Below, one piece after another: positions 21,561 through 33,264 of a stretch of 64,000 nt of DNA. Position 1 is the stretch's first letter, and every line of letters begins with the position of its first letter. The notes beneath the pieces were generated by a model, which saw nothing but the letters and a program-made list of their open reading frames with translations, ran no database searches and had not been told where the DNA came from. The translations under genes and the position numbers were made by a program. The DNA is from Isoetes taiwanensis (Eukaryota > Streptophyta > Lycopodiopsida > Isoetales > Isoetaceae), in the NCBI GenBank assembly GCA_021234155.1, contig JAJEKV010000881.1, positions 1-64,000 on the forward strand. The letters are read 5' to 3'.

Positions 21561-24500
21561 TGGGGTTGCCTAACCCCCCCGCCCGATTTCCTGCATTCCT
21601 AGCTAGCTATGCCGCGTGTCGTGCCACGTCAACCATTGGATTTCTTAATTTGCATCTGACGGTAGGAAAAATTAGAAGTCCTTGATTTTCCTCTTCTCTG
21701 TTCAGCCCGATCCGTTAGGGTATGGCAGATCTGACTCCCTTTGGTGCTTATCTTATGCTTATCTTCTGCAAGCATAGATGCATCATTCGGCGGGAACAAC
21801 AGCTATAGGATGCCCGAATCAGAGGATGGGTTTGGAAGAAGCAGATGAATATGGCTATTCTTGGATATGGCGAAGGGCGAATATGGCAAAGGTAGAACGG
21901 TTTGGCAGATGAAACAGCGGCAGGGAACAATATGAAATAGGAAGGGTTCTTGTTCTGCACATTTAGCATCTGTTCATCCACTTCTTTTTTCTCTTTCATA
22001 CATCTTCCCTCCCCATTTCTTTTCTTTCTTTTGCAGTATGGCACAAGAGAGCTATGGAGCAACTGAAGATGGCATGGAGGCTTTCTTTTAAAGTTTTTTT
22101 TCAGATCTTAGAAGCAAGGCAGAGCAATGGCGATTTGGGCATAGCAGATTTTTGTTTTTTTTTTCTGCGCAGACATTGGTGGAGATGGTCCATTATTTGG
22201 GGGCCAATCCCTCATGCCTTCAAATCTTCTCAATCATCCTATGCATGAGTATCCACTTATCGAGGTCATAATTATTCTGAATGAGTTTGTTTTTCTTCTG
22301 CCTCATGCAATTTAAATCATATACATATTCACATATATTTCCGAATTACGTGAGGTTGTCACTAATTTGTGGGTGTTCTTAATTGGTGCTTGTGACAATC
22401 TAAATACGATAATGAGAAACTATCTTTGTAGAAGTTTTAACCTAGGCGTTCTTGTAACACACATTTCAATTTGTGTGAATTGTAGCATTGTTTCAATTTG
22501 GGTGAATTGTATTTTCACCGTATCTTTCGGATGAAGGACACCATAACACCCGGTTTAGTAATTATACAAATATTTGGTTGTATTTGAATGTAATGGCACA
22601 AACATTTATTTACGGTAATATTTCGGGACGACAAACGCGGCACATATTCATGAGTGTTCAAGCACGCCCTCCCATGTATTGATTTGCCTTCAAATCTTTT
22701 CTCAAATGGAAGATCGCACCAAAGCATCATACACAAATGGACAATAACACCCGGGATAATATGCAAATAATGATTTTAACATTAGTGAACAAAAGACATT
22801 TCTATCCCCAAAATTACAAGGACAAGAAGTTGCAACACCATTAAAAATAGAGCGAGTGAATGGTCAAAGGCGAGGGGATTCGTTTGACCCGATGCAACGA
22901 AACCCTAGAATGTTTGCATGAAGGAAATCCTTCTAGCATATGATCTTGTATGAGAAAATTATCCAGATGAGCCTTCCTCGAACTTCAGATTTTGCGACTA
23001 GTAAATAATGAATCTTTGTCAAGTGATTTAGCAAGTGTTTGACAAGAGTCCCATGTTGCATTGACCACATTGACATGATATTAATTAAAACTTACTATCT
23101 CGTTTAAAACAATGGTACAGAAGGAATCTAAAGAACACTTACATTACAACGGTACAGAAGGAATTGAGAGAACACTTATATTGCTACACATGGTCCATTA
23201 GGGTAAGATATGTATCACTAGAGAGTTCATGGCAAAGCATAGGCACAAAGCACATTATCTTTGTTAATGGTAGGAACGACATTGTATCGATAAAAAGCAT
23301 GGCAAAATATAAGGGTTAGCGTATTATAAGGGTTTCTTTAATTCAAAACATAATGGCAAGGAAGGACTGGGATATGATTTCTGTCTTTGCAGGTAAATCA
23401 ACAAAATAAAGTCTTGAGGCACAGAAACTATAGGGATCGACAAACCCACGGATCTTCGAATTACCACGGACGAAAACCCAACGCGAGCCCGATTGCCTAG
23501 CCTTCTTCCCAACCCTGCAGTTCTGCTAGTTCTTTTTATATGATGGAAAAAATATATAGGTGATGGGAAATCAAACTTTATTTTTCAAAATGTAAACTCG
23601 TAAACTGCCATTTGGGGGAAATTCCTAGAATATTCCCTATTTGTTTATTTAGGTAATTTTAGTTTATAGGTGTGCGGTGGCTACGAGAAACGTGCCATAG
23701 CAATTCATTCAAGCTCTTGCCATAGCCCCGTGAGCGTTTGTAGCGGCGAGCTTCCCATTCATGACGAAGCAGAGCAAAGCGAGCTTCCCATTCGAGCGGC
23801 CCGTGAGCCCTGTTCAAGATCATGAAGCACAATTTTCATGATTTTCATGGTGTTTTTAAAGCAGGAACCTATGTCTGCTGTAGCGATGGATGCCTCAGAG
23901 GCTACACATCTTGTATTTGTAACACCAGACAATGCCAAAAATTATAGATTATTTTTACTACTGCAAGATTATGGAGCATAGGAGATGATGAGATGGCTAG
24001 ATTTCCATAGCCGCACCAGGTCCAGGATCTGTTGCTTCTCCGCAGAGGGTTGAAGAATCAGGGGGATCTTGAGCTTAAAAAGATCATTATGGCGAATCGG
24101 ACCCAGTGAGAAGAAGAAGATGGTTCGAACGCCAAGATGCTCAACCCGACTTCCCACGAGGGGTCAAGAATCGGGGGATGCTTTCGAGCTTGTATTGCTT
24201 TGGTTAAGCTTGCATTGATCTTCAATGAAATTCATAGCCAGGCCATAGCTTGCATTGATCAATCTGTCTTCGTAGTATTAGACCATAGCCAGGCCATAGC
24301 AAAAATCCAAGAACGAAATTTACCCCAAATGCGCCTGCTAGTTTACCGGCCGGAAACCCCTCATTCTGGCCAGTTACCTAGCACAAATTGGTCCAATGTA
24401 ATAAGATGTTGCACATGGATGGTTGCCCTTTGGGCCCACGAGAGCATATTGCATGTTTTTTTGTTTTCATCTCGTTGGTCTGAATCAAACATAATGGCCT

Positions 24501-24710
24501 GGGCAGGAAAATGCATTACCATTACCAAAGGGTGATGGCATTTTCTCGTTCTTCACTCTCCTGGAATAGTCATCAGATGTTAGATAATTTTACCATTCAC
24601 ACACAAGCTTGTCTGCGGCTCAAACTATTGTTTCCACACAAAACCTGGCAGGATGTCTCCACGCTCCCAGATCAAAGATGGGTTAAGCTCTAACCCATCT
24701 GGGCATCTGG
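21561..24710. other. Intergenic DNA, no gene recognised
   Basis: ORFs of 60-132 codons without motifs; the longest is 24137-24535 on the plus strand. Small direct repeats occur at 22465-22510 (tttcaatttg.gtgaattgta) and 23100-23190 (aacggtacagaaggaat). No splice-supported gene was found. Confidence 0.4.
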
Positions 24711-24932
24711 GTGTTTGGTCTAGTGGTAACATACTAGTTCTAGCAACTACAGGCCTCGAGTTTGAGACTGCCCAAAATCGCCCTCTGAACTAATGGATGT
24801 CAAGTCCCACAGATGCAATGTAAAGGGGTTGGGGGCAGGGCCCAACCGAGCAATGTAGTGTGGTGTGTGGTTACATGTCCACTTGGATGATGCCTAGTGG
24901 CATGGCGTTAAAACAACTATCTATCTATTTGT
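24711..24932 (+). mobile_element. tRNA-derived SINE
   Basis: A pol III A box (tggtctagtgg, 24716-24726) fits TRGYNNARNNG exactly. A degenerate B box (agtttgagact, 24759-24769) follows at the right distance. A non-tRNA body leads to a 3' end of a short A run and the simple repeat ctatctatctat. The tail block (ggatgatgcctagtggcatg, then the tetranucleotide) recurs at about 43694-43732, supporting a SINE family. It is non-coding. Confidence 0.7.
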
Positions 24933-25539
24933 CTAAACACTATCTTAAGAATATGCCTTATTGCAGCCACCCAACTAAGAAATTGTCACCACTTGTCAAA
25001 ACTCTATGAAGGAATAAACAAATGTGAGGATCGCATCTTTCGCCTCGGTTACTTTCTGGATATTGTCTGTGTGTATAACTTTAAATCTCTGGTCTCTACT
25101 AATATAGTTGTGTTTCGACATTGACAGTGTTGCATGAGTCGATTCGTGCATTGTTAAACAGACGTTGATATCACTCTATATGCAACTTCAAACGCATTTT
25201 TTGACACTAACTTTGCATGTGCTCCCTCCAAACGCTATAAAAATAACCCCTCATCTTTGCTGTTGAGTTTCTCGTAAGAATAGCTATTTTTTTCATTTGA
25301 TCTCTTGAATATCTAATTGGAGCTCCAATGAACATAACAGCTCAGACTGAACTTATTGATCGAATCTAGACTAATAAGCAAATGGAGCCAAGCTGTTGCT
25401 GGAGTTTTGTAAAAAGGGAATTTTTACTATCAGAGCTTAAACTCGAGCAAAGCAACAAACCTATGTTTGTACATATCACAGATGATTTTTTGTGTTTTTT
25501 GGGACTTCGCTAATCATAACTTCATAAACTTTCAGGGAA
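24933..25539. other. Intergenic DNA ahead of the LINE
   Basis: No coding motif was recognised. It may include the lost 5' part of the LINE that becomes readable at about 25540. Confidence 0.35.
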
Positions 25540-26195
25540 GTTACAATATTATTAGTGGTCATAATCTGATGCTGGCTAGGACGAAGCCCAACTCTTACAG
25601 CTGGACGGATAAGAGAAGTGATCCTACCCTCTGCCTTCATGATAGATTTTATCTTTCGGAGAATCTTTGGAACTATAGTAATAGGGTCTGTAATCTGGAG
25701 GGATATACTCTCTCTGATCACTACCCTCAGCAACTAATTATCTCTGATAATAATGTGATCAAGAAAAGGAAGACTTATTTTAAGTTGAATACTAATTTAT
25801 TGGATCAGGAAGATTTTATGGACAGACTCCAACAGGTTATATCCAAGTACCCGAAACCCAATGGCTCCACCGGGTGGATGTTTTGGTGGATCATGGTATC
25901 CAAGGCTATTAAGAGTTGGCTTAAGGAATGGGGCAAAGAGATTCATAAGCAGAAAATGGCAGCTCTTCAGAATCTTAGGGATGCCCTTCCCCAGGCTGCT
26001 GAGTCGGTAAAAGACAACATAAGAGCTGAGATTGAAAGAGAAGAGATCAGAATTGCCCAAGGGTGGAGGCTTAAAGCCAAGATTAGAGAAATTAGGGATG
26101 ATGAGAGGTGCAGCTCAAAGTTCTTCTTCGCCAAAGCCAAAGGAAAAATGAAAAGGAATCACATTTTTGACATTAAGGTGGAGATGAGCTCGTAG
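25467..26195 (+). pseudogene. LINE endonuclease C-terminus and RT linker ORF
   Basis: A 242-codon open stretch. The first third matches the end of an AP-type endonuclease, which nicks target DNA: a WTDKRSDPT block and an SDHYP block holding the catalytic-site Ser-Asp-His. The remainder is a charged helical linker leading to RT. It ends in TAG just before RT continues in another frame (26195-26611). The N-terminal endonuclease residues are missing, so no activity is expected. Confidence 0.75.
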
Positions 26196-27479
26196 TGGAG
26201 GAGGAACAGATCAAGAAGGCTGCCTCTGAGCACTTCACCAATATTATGGGAACCAACCTCGATTGTCAGGATAACAGGATGGATGACTTTATTAATATAC
26301 ATCCTAAGGTCACAGATGAAGACAATGCCTCTATGAACAGACCCTTCACCAATGCTGAGCTCCTGCTCATAGCCCGAGATATGGATAAGGGCAAGACTCC
26401 TGGGCCGGATGGGTTTCCTGTAGAATTCTTCCTAAAGGCATGGCCTATTCTTGGGGACAACATCACTAGTATGGCTAATGAATTTAGAGACACCAAATGT
26501 CGGATGCGATTAATACTAGTCTTATTACTCTCATCCCCAAAGTGGACATGCGGCTTCTTTTTGGATTATAGACCTATTTCTCTGTCTAATGTGGTTTACA
26601 AGCTTATCTAGGGTACAATTGTAAAAGAAGACTCAAACCTGTGCTGGACAGGACCATTAGCTCTTCTCAGACTGCATACCTTAAGGACAGATTTATTCTT
26701 GATAATGTTGTCACAGCCATTCTCGGCCTCAACTGGGCAAAGGATTCTAATCAGGATATAGCCCTTATCAAATTAGACATTACCAAAGCTTTTCGACAAC
26801 GTGAGTTTGGAATTTTCTTTTCAAGTGTTGTAGAGCGTGGGTTTTCTCCAATGAGGTAATTCTGATTTTTAGAGCTATTCTTGCTAACTTGAGATCCTCA
26901 GTGCTCATTAATGGGGAGTGTAGCCCCTTTTTCCCCCTGAAAAGGGGGGTAAAATAGGGCTGCCCCCTAGCCCCTTTTCTCTTTCTCATCATTATGGAGG
27001 CTCTTCACTGTAAGCTATAGGGGGCCAAAAACTCTAATCAGATCCAAGGGCTAAGCCTTCCTGTCAATGAGGATGGGGTGGATCAAATTTTAAATGGGCA
27101 TTTTGCAGATGACACGTTTATTCTGGTGACCATGGAGAATCAGTCGATCTTCAACACTCAAAGAATTCTGGACAATTTTGGCACAGCATCCGGGTGCAAG
27201 ATCAATTCCATCAAATCAAAGGTTATGTCCAAAGACCAGGTAAAAGGGGAACACATGACTGATCTCCTAGGCTGTAAGTACATCCTTCCTACCAATTCTT
27301 CCAAGATTCTTGGTATTCCGTACGCATTGAGAGGGAGCCCCTCTGATTTATGGAGTGAAATTATAGAAAAGTTTCAGAAAAGGTTGATACTCTCAATTCC
27401 AAATATATATCCAAACAGGGGAGGGCCATTATTGCTAATGTTGTTATCTCATCATCTCATGTCTACCAATCCTCTGTGA
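26195..27479 (+). pseudogene. LINE reverse transcriptase remnant
   Basis: Three ORFs in successive frames (26195-26611, 26641-26859, 27078-27479) hold ordered RT motifs. These are PGPDGFP, DYRPISL, QTAYLKDRFILDN, the first catalytic aspartate region (LIKLDITKAF), the FADD catalytic pair and GCKINSIKSKVM. Frameshifts and stops separate them. RT would copy LINE RNA at the nicked target. Confidence 0.85.
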
Positions 27480-27530
27480 TTCTTGCCCCCAAAAAGGTAT
27501 CTAACAAATTGCAGAGTATTATTGGCAGGT

Positions 27531-27582
27531 GCCCTTCTAACTCTAGCAGAGGCAGGTATGTTCCCGCTTGAGTTAGAAGGGC
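27531..27582. repeat. Perfect 13-bp-stem palindrome
   Basis: gcccttctaactc (27531-27543) and its exact reverse complement gagttagaagggc (27570-27582) bracket a 26-base loop, right at the 5' junction of the inserted LINE fragment. It could be a twin-priming or inversion scar at integration, or a small hairpin captured with the insert. Confidence 0.8.
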
Positions 27583-28238
27583 TTTTTCATGCTATAAATT
27601 TCTATAATAGGGTTAAAGCACAAAGTCCGAATAGGTTGTCACATCAAGCAATGGAAAACTCAGAATGGCAAAGGAAGCTGTCGGCATGGGCTGGTAAGTG
27701 GGGTCTAGAGAGCTCTTCATGTATGAGAGAAAGATGAAGTCAGAACTTTTACTTGAAAGGATGGCATTGGGAAAATTATGGGCTGATCCAGGGAAGAGAA
27801 TGCAACAGTACCGGGCAGATGTTAATTGCATGAGGACATACGAGAGCCATCTATATTTAAAGGCCAACATCCCGCCAGCACAAAGGAAACTAATAGCGGA
27901 TAGATTTGGGTCACTGGCGGAAATAAAAATGAGGCGGATGGGCTTAAAATACCAGCGGAAAACCGTCACGTGTAGAATATGCAAGGCGAGGATGTGTTGA
28001 AAGCGAAAATCATACTTTCATACATTGTTAGAATATCTGGGGGATATTAGACACAATTTGGCATCAAAATGAGGATTTCTCTTCACTATTACATATACCA
28101 CCAATGATTTTGGGACCATATATAAGGGTGATTGGATGCACACCCTTCCTTGCTGTTAAAATTGTAAATTGTTGTTCATGTGCTCCATGGCCTCTCGAGG
28201 CCCAAGTGAGCATTAGACATTATATAATAATAATAATA
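27531..28238 (+). mobile_element. 708-bp fragment of a second LINE family inside LINE copy 1
   Basis: Removing 27531-28238 rejoins the host LINE frame at its conserved region before GQNRKCW, so the boundaries are near-exact. The insert encodes YRADVNCMRTYESHLYLKAN, PPAQRKLIADRFG and WKYQRK-like residues, typical of the C-terminal end of a different LINE. LINE copy 2 has related wording at 36450-36520. The insert ends in an (ATA/TAA)n tract (28220-28237), a common LINE tail. It begins with a 52-bp palindrome (27531-27582). Confidence 0.7.
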
Positions 28239-29822
28239 TCCTGTGGTCAGAACAGGAAATGCTGGACCCCAGTTGCCATGAAAGAATGTTGCAAACGGAA
28301 AAAGGATGGAGGTCTTGGGGTTATAGATATTGAGAAGCAGGGCCTAGCTCTTGCTGCCAAATACTTCAAGGCTGCCCATAATCTGATTAAGCATCCGATT
28401 TCTATCATCATCGGGCATTACCTCAAGAAATGTTGGTCCTTTGGGTGGAGGCAGGTCAAGATGGTCCTTCCTCATTCTATTTACTTTCCTTTTACAACCC
28501 CAAAATCTACCCCAGCTCTAATCAAGAAATGGATTAAGGCCTGGAACTCAGTCAGGGGGGTCTTCGATTGGAAGGAAGGGCTATCTATGGATCAGTCTAT
28601 TTTTTGGAACCCTGCTATTCTTACTAACAATCCTTCTTTGTGTTTAGCTTGTCATTTTTTCGGATCGGGCCAAGCTTTGGAGCACCAAAGTCATTCTTAT
28701 CGGGACATGTATAATGATAGTGGAATTATTCCCTTTAGAATCAATTAGCGAAGAAAGGAGAAACTGCGAGCTCTCTATGAAAATATTTGTGCCACTCGAC
28801 CCATGGAATATGGTCCAATAATGATTGCAAGCTGGAACTATCATGGGAAGACAATCTTATCTGTCGAATGGCTTATAGGTTTCTCACGAGAGACCTAACC
28901 ATCTCTATTCATGATAAATGGCGGTAATCGAGAGAAAAGATGTATGAGAAATCCGAGGTTCATGTGGTCTAGCCCCATCTACCCAAAAATCAAATCTTTC
29001 ATGTGGCACTTATGGCATAAGGCCCTAGCAACGAACTGTAGAATCACGGAGTTACAAAATGATGATTCGCAGGGTCCGCCCTAGATGCACGGGCAAAAAG
29101 AGGATGAAGATCACCTCTTGAAATTGCATTTGGTGGAATGGGTGTTGGATTTAGCATCAATTTTTTTTTTGGGCTATGACGTTTTATCTATTAACTCCTT
29201 GGACTTTTTTATGCCTGATAGACCGAATGACTGGAAAATCTATATTCTGCTATGGAGGATTTGGAAGGGCCGTAATGAATTCATTTTCAATAATGAAATC
29301 ATCCACCTAGAAGCTGTCATAAAGCAGATTAAATATGATATCAATTGGATTAATGTAGCCTTGTGATTCTTTCTTATGGGTTCTCTGTTTTTTTCAGGAA
29401 TCACATTTGTCATGGTACGGAAGATCAAATGGAGAAAGACCGGAAGAACCCTGCTTATGCAATTGCTGTTGTGACCAGAACTATGACATTAGAAGAACCC
29501 TCTTATGCGGAGCCAAAGACAACAAAGGAAGATTCAATATGGCCAAGGCATGATCTTGCCTGTGTTCTTTCTGCATCCTCACAATCATGGTTAGGGGGAA
29601 GGGACGGAAGATCTCTAATTTCCACCTTAAATCCTCCTTCTAGCAGGTTGCTTGAATCTCAGAGGAATCTGGCAGTTCATGAACTTACTGTTTTTATCTT
29701 ACATACTCTCTCTTTTTACATGAGTGATAAGGGTTAGACTTCCCTGTAAAAAGTCAAAGTAAATTTTGTAACCTTATATTTACATATAAATATACATATC
29801 GGCCTTCAATAAAAAAAAAAAT

Positions 29823-30139
29823 ACAATATTATCGAGAGCTAAACAGGAACTAACGTTTGAAATGAGTACTAAAACACCAAGCTATAGATATGATGAAGCA
29901 ATTTTTGAGCTTGTGATGTTACCTAAGGTCTTCCATGGCTACTTTAACTTATGTCCACATAGCTTCAAATACTATTCAGATATCCCCTTAAGCTGGATTA
30001 TTTTGTAGGCTTCCTTAAGGTTCAAGCTTTTTTCCTTTATATTTAAGCTTTGCTCTGACAGGCAGCCTAGAGTTCTAGAGTTGCCATCGCATTTGCTTAT
30101 ATTTTTTTCATGTCTGCTCTCGCGATTCCTGGGCCATGG
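29823..30139. other. Short intergenic stretch between the LINE and TIC20 copy A
   Basis: No gene recognised. A poly-T run (about 30145-30160) marks the transition into the TIC20 module. Confidence 0.4.
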
Positions 30140-31880
30140 GTTCTCTTTTTTTTTTTTTTTCCTTTGACCTCCACCAACACGTGTGGCTGCAGCAGAGAAG
30201 ATCACAGAAGCATGTTACTGCTTCTTACTCAGTCCCATTCAAACATTTTTTGAAACATTTCTTTATTCTGAGTATCTTTCTTTATTCTCAGTATCCTGCG
30301 ATGTTCCTTAAACAAAGGGAACTCCAACTCTGTTTTCAGAATTTAAGAATTTGAATGTTGGCCTTTCCCATGTCCATCCATTCCCGTTCCAGATTTTAGG
30401 TCCAGTTTCCAAAAAGTTCTGGTTCTCGGTAACTATAACATAAGTTAAGGCATGAATTCTGCTATGTTAGGCAAACTAATCAACAGAATTTGTATTCGTT
30501 GCATGATCTTTTAATGAGGATGGAGTTTTATTTGAAGTCAAAATAATTGCTACACCCCACAAAGGCTCGGCATCAGGAAACAACATGTTCAATTTAAGTT
30601 AAATTAATGGCACTCCGAATGAATACCATAATATAAAGACACACCCAAAATGAAAGCTTTCTGGAGTTCAAACAATTTTACATGTAGGCCTGCCACAGTC
30701 CTTATCATGCAGTATAGTAGGATCCATGGCTTTGTATAGCAATAACTGTTCTTCCAATCTGTCGTTTTGATTCTACAATCTGGATATTTTATAATATAAC
30801 TTGACGTAGGGAAAGTAGCGTAAGTCTCGTGATCAGTTATATATTCATGATTTGAAAAATAAAACAAAAGAACTATAGACTTGATTGGATGAAGAAGATT
30901 CACTTTGTCATTATATGAAGTTCGTATTACAAGCTAAGCACGTTTTACATTGGGGAAAATAACAACTCTTCATATGGTAGTATTGTAAAATATCAGAGAT
31001 ATACAGCAGAAAACTGGATATAGATATATAGAGATGGCTGGAAAAGCCCCAGCCATACCACAGATATAAGCCTCCAAGAGGCATAGACACAGATTAACAG
31101 ACACTACTCTATGCCATGTAGGCAGATCGATGACATGGACTGAGGATGTGGACATGCAGGGGCACAATTTCGTAACAAGTATCAACCTCACTTGAAAACA
31201 CAGAGCCTACAGGCAGAGATCTGTAACAAGCTCTTTAATATTTATGAGATCCAATGCAACAAACTTGCGCAAAGATGGCTCAAAGATAAAAGCAAGTGAC
31301 CTTATGAGTAAAAAACACGGCAGAAAGGAAAGCATAGTTCCATGCCAAGTAGAGCTACATGATCCAGAATTCTCACACTTGGGCATCTGGCGTATCTGCC
31401 AAGGGTAGCTTAGACATGAGATGCCCCAATAGAAAACATGAAACAAGGAATAGAAACATATTGTAGTAGAACATCACAAAAGATGCCAAGCTACTGTTCG
31501 ACTTCTGGACTAAAAGTCCTTTCTAAGAGTTCATTTTGTGATAGTTAGAACATCAAGAACAATTGCACGCATTGCATTAAGCGACATATCGCTAAAGCCA
31601 CGATTTCTCACTACAATGGATATAGTTAAAAATGCCACAAAGCTTGCATAAAGGAAGCTCTTATGCGCATTGAATAATTGAATATTAGAGAGCATGTTTT
31701 TAACAATTTGATCTTGTTTATTTCATACCATTATGAATTTAAGTGCCATTGTTCCATTGACTATTACAGTCTATACCTACTCTTGAACAACTCAAACATT
31801 TTATTGCTACCATGAAGTAAATACGTGCAAAACAAAAATCTGCTAGGCTTTGCAGGTAAAAATCCGTTTTAGATCCTTAT
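30140..31880 (-). repeat. TIC20-containing repeat module, copy A
   Basis: Nearly the whole segment recurs at 36862-38826 (copy B), and in part at 45808-46220 plus 47650-48240 (copy C). Shared landmarks include acattttttgaaacatttct, ccatgtccatccattcccgt, ggctcggcatcaggaa, gtaggcctgccacagtcctt and aggtaaaaatccgttt. The minus strand holds the 3' end of a TIC20 gene (31373-31700), with the rest being its 3' flank. Copy A lacks the upstream SINE-bearing flank seen in B and C. Confidence 0.85.
31373..31700 (-). pseudogene. TIC20-like last-exon remnant, copy A
   Basis: The end of the frame reads MSKLPLADTPDAQV then TGA (stop at 31373-31375), matching the expected C-terminus of TIC20-type chloroplast import proteins. 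Upstream, degraded segments correspond to YASFVAF and LNAMRAIVLDVLTI of copy C, but with stops and shifts. TIC20 forms part of the protein-conducting channel of the chloroplast inner envelope. This copy cannot make a full protein, but it preserves the natural stop, unlike copy C. Confidence 0.7.
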
Positions 31881-32078
31881 TGCTGAAAAGGGAGGTGAGA
31901 GCTGAAGGGACCACTTAGTGGATGGCGGAAGGATATCACCATCGACAAGCAGCCTATACATAGAGTTCACAACCTATGATCATGAACACTCTGGTGGGAA
32001 ACCCACATGCACCCTTCGATAGCCTCTGGAGCAACCAATGACAGAGTACTAGCAACCTTTTGCCAAAGATCTGGATCA
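31881..32078. other. Intergenic DNA ahead of the HSE cluster
   Basis: No ORF or repeat recognised. Similarity to the TIC20 module stops at about 31880. Confidence 0.4.
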
Positions 32079-32207
32079 TTCTAGAATGTTCTAGAGCCAT
32101 CTAAAATGTTCTTGAACTATAATGTTCTAAAATATCTCCGAACTTTCTAGAACATTCCACAATTTTTTAGAACATCCTAGAACTTTCTAGAGCATTCTAG
32201 AACATTC
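32079..32207. promoter_or_regulatory. Cluster of heat-shock-element-like motifs
   Basis: Alternating TTC and GAA units at 5-base spacing define heat-shock elements, which bind heat-shock factor trimers. Runs seen: TTCTAGAATGTTCTAGAG (32079-32096, four units, last imperfect), TTCTAGAACATTC (32145-32157, three perfect units) and TTCTAGAG followed by CATTCTAGAACATTC (32185-32207, five units, one imperfect). Related partial units lie between. No gene start is recognised nearby, so this could be the promoter of a lost gene or element, or a chance-expanded ttctagaaca repeat. Confidence 0.55.
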
Positions 32208-32378
32208 TAACCAAGAACCAGAATGCCCATACTAATCTGGATAGCCTCCTTATATACTGGTAAAGGAGGCTCTTTTTTGCACCTACGCATGTGGGATATT
32301 TTTGCATGCCCTAAATTCTAGAACAATCTTAAACATTATAGAAATATTAGAGTTTGAATACCCTTAAGTAACTATGAA

Positions 32379-32574
32379 CACTACTACAAAAATAGGTAGA
32401 AATAACACAAAAGTGACATTTGTGCTCCGCCTTTTTATGGAGCAGAAACATCACTTTTGTGCCATTTATGGCGTTTGTGCCTTTCAAATGACACAAAAGT
32501 GACATTTATGCTCCGTAAAAAGGCGGAATATAAACGTCAATTTTGTGCCATTGCTACCTATTTTTGTAGTAGTG
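32379..32574. mobile_element. Perfect 196-bp CACTA MITE
   Basis: The ends are exact inverted repeats: cactactacaaaaataggta at the left (32379) and tacctatttttgtagtagtg at the right (ending 32574). Subterminal sequences are also inverted (cacaaaagtgacattt and its complement). The 3-bp target duplication GAA flanks both sides (32376-32378, 32575-32577). These are the hallmarks of the CACTA (EnSpm) superfamily. With no coding capacity it must rely on a transposase elsewhere. Intact ends suggest recent insertion. Confidence 0.93.
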
Positions 32575-33264
32575 GAAACAAATTTTTTTTTTTTTTAATA
32601 AAATAGTATTTGGTATAGTGGTTAGAATGGGGGGCTTAGAGGGCAATTATCGGGCTTCAAACTTCTCCAACAACATAGAAATTTTTAAAAGCCTCTCCTT
32701 AAGATCCGAGCATGCAATGTGGACTGTAGGATCTTGATCCCGATCAATGGCTGAGATCGTGCCACGTGGCAGATCTGCCAGATTGACGATCAATATAAAT
32801 CAATGTGGACCGTAGAATCGTCCACCTCAGCTCAACTGACAGTCTAATGCACCCAAATTTGTCAATCACAACCATTCGATTTGGATCGTCCACCTTATCT
32901 CAACCGATGGTCTAGATTGCCCCAAATATGTGAATCTCCACCAGGCAATCTAGGCCGCCCATCTGGGCCTTTGAGGGCCAGGATCGTAAGCAAACGCGAG
33001 CCTGATGTAAACATAAATATAGTGATAGTGATATACATCTCATGGTGATGTATACGTGTACAGTTTGACAATATTCTTATTACTGCCACGATTTTTCCCT
33101 CGAAAACCCTTCGGGTCGGGGTATTTTAACCCGAGTTTGTTGCGCTCCTTCATTGAGTCCTATAGGCTGATTGGTCTATGTGGACGATAAAAAATCATTC
33201 TTTCTTTCTTTCTTTCTTTATTGAACCTGCAAGTTATATTAATAGTCAATACCATAGCAAAGTT
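32575..33264 (+). mobile_element. SINE-like tRNA-related head and adjoining intergenic repeat
   Basis: A pol III A box (tggtatagtgg, 32611-32621) fits the consensus, and a B-box-like ggcttcaaact sits at 32653-32663. A 3' end could not be fixed. Beyond it, 32700-32960 contains diverged repeats around aatgtggac.gta and gtccacct..ctcaac. A (ttct)n tract is at 33198-33219. No gene was recognised. Confidence 0.45.

Larger units (their letters stand above)
25540..29822 (+). mobile_element. Degenerate LINE retrotransposon (LINE copy 1)
   Basis: Readable order on the plus strand: the C-terminal part of an AP endonuclease (25540-25740; SYSWTDKRSDPT, LSDHYP), a linker, then reverse transcriptase from about 26380 (GKTPGPDGFPVEFF, DYRPISLSNVVYKLI, SSSQTAYLKDRFILDNV) with FADD at 27102-27113, the thumb (KILGIPYALRGS), GGLGV at 28312, a zinc-knuckle-like tail and WRIWKGRNEFIF near 29250. 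A polyadenylation signal and A tract end it (aataaaaaaaaaaa, 29810-29822). The frame changes several times; the conserved RGVKQGCP block appears to contain a stop near 26954. It is a dead, 5'-truncated copy. A foreign 708-bp segment interrupts it at 27531-28238. Confidence 0.85.

Noticed and set aside
24716-24790. Possible tRNA gene
   Set aside because: A box is perfect but the B box is degenerate, no acceptor stem or anticodon arm forms, and a SINE body and tail follow.
25093-25110. Helitron 5' end (tctctactaatatag)
   Set aside because: The wording resembles plant Helitron starts, but the preceding base is G rather than A and no matching 3' end follows before the LINE.
30604-30903. 99-codon minus-strand ORF, repeated at 37278-37589
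   Set aside because: Conserved between copies only because the whole module is duplicated; it lies downstream of the TIC20 stop and is frameshifted between copies.
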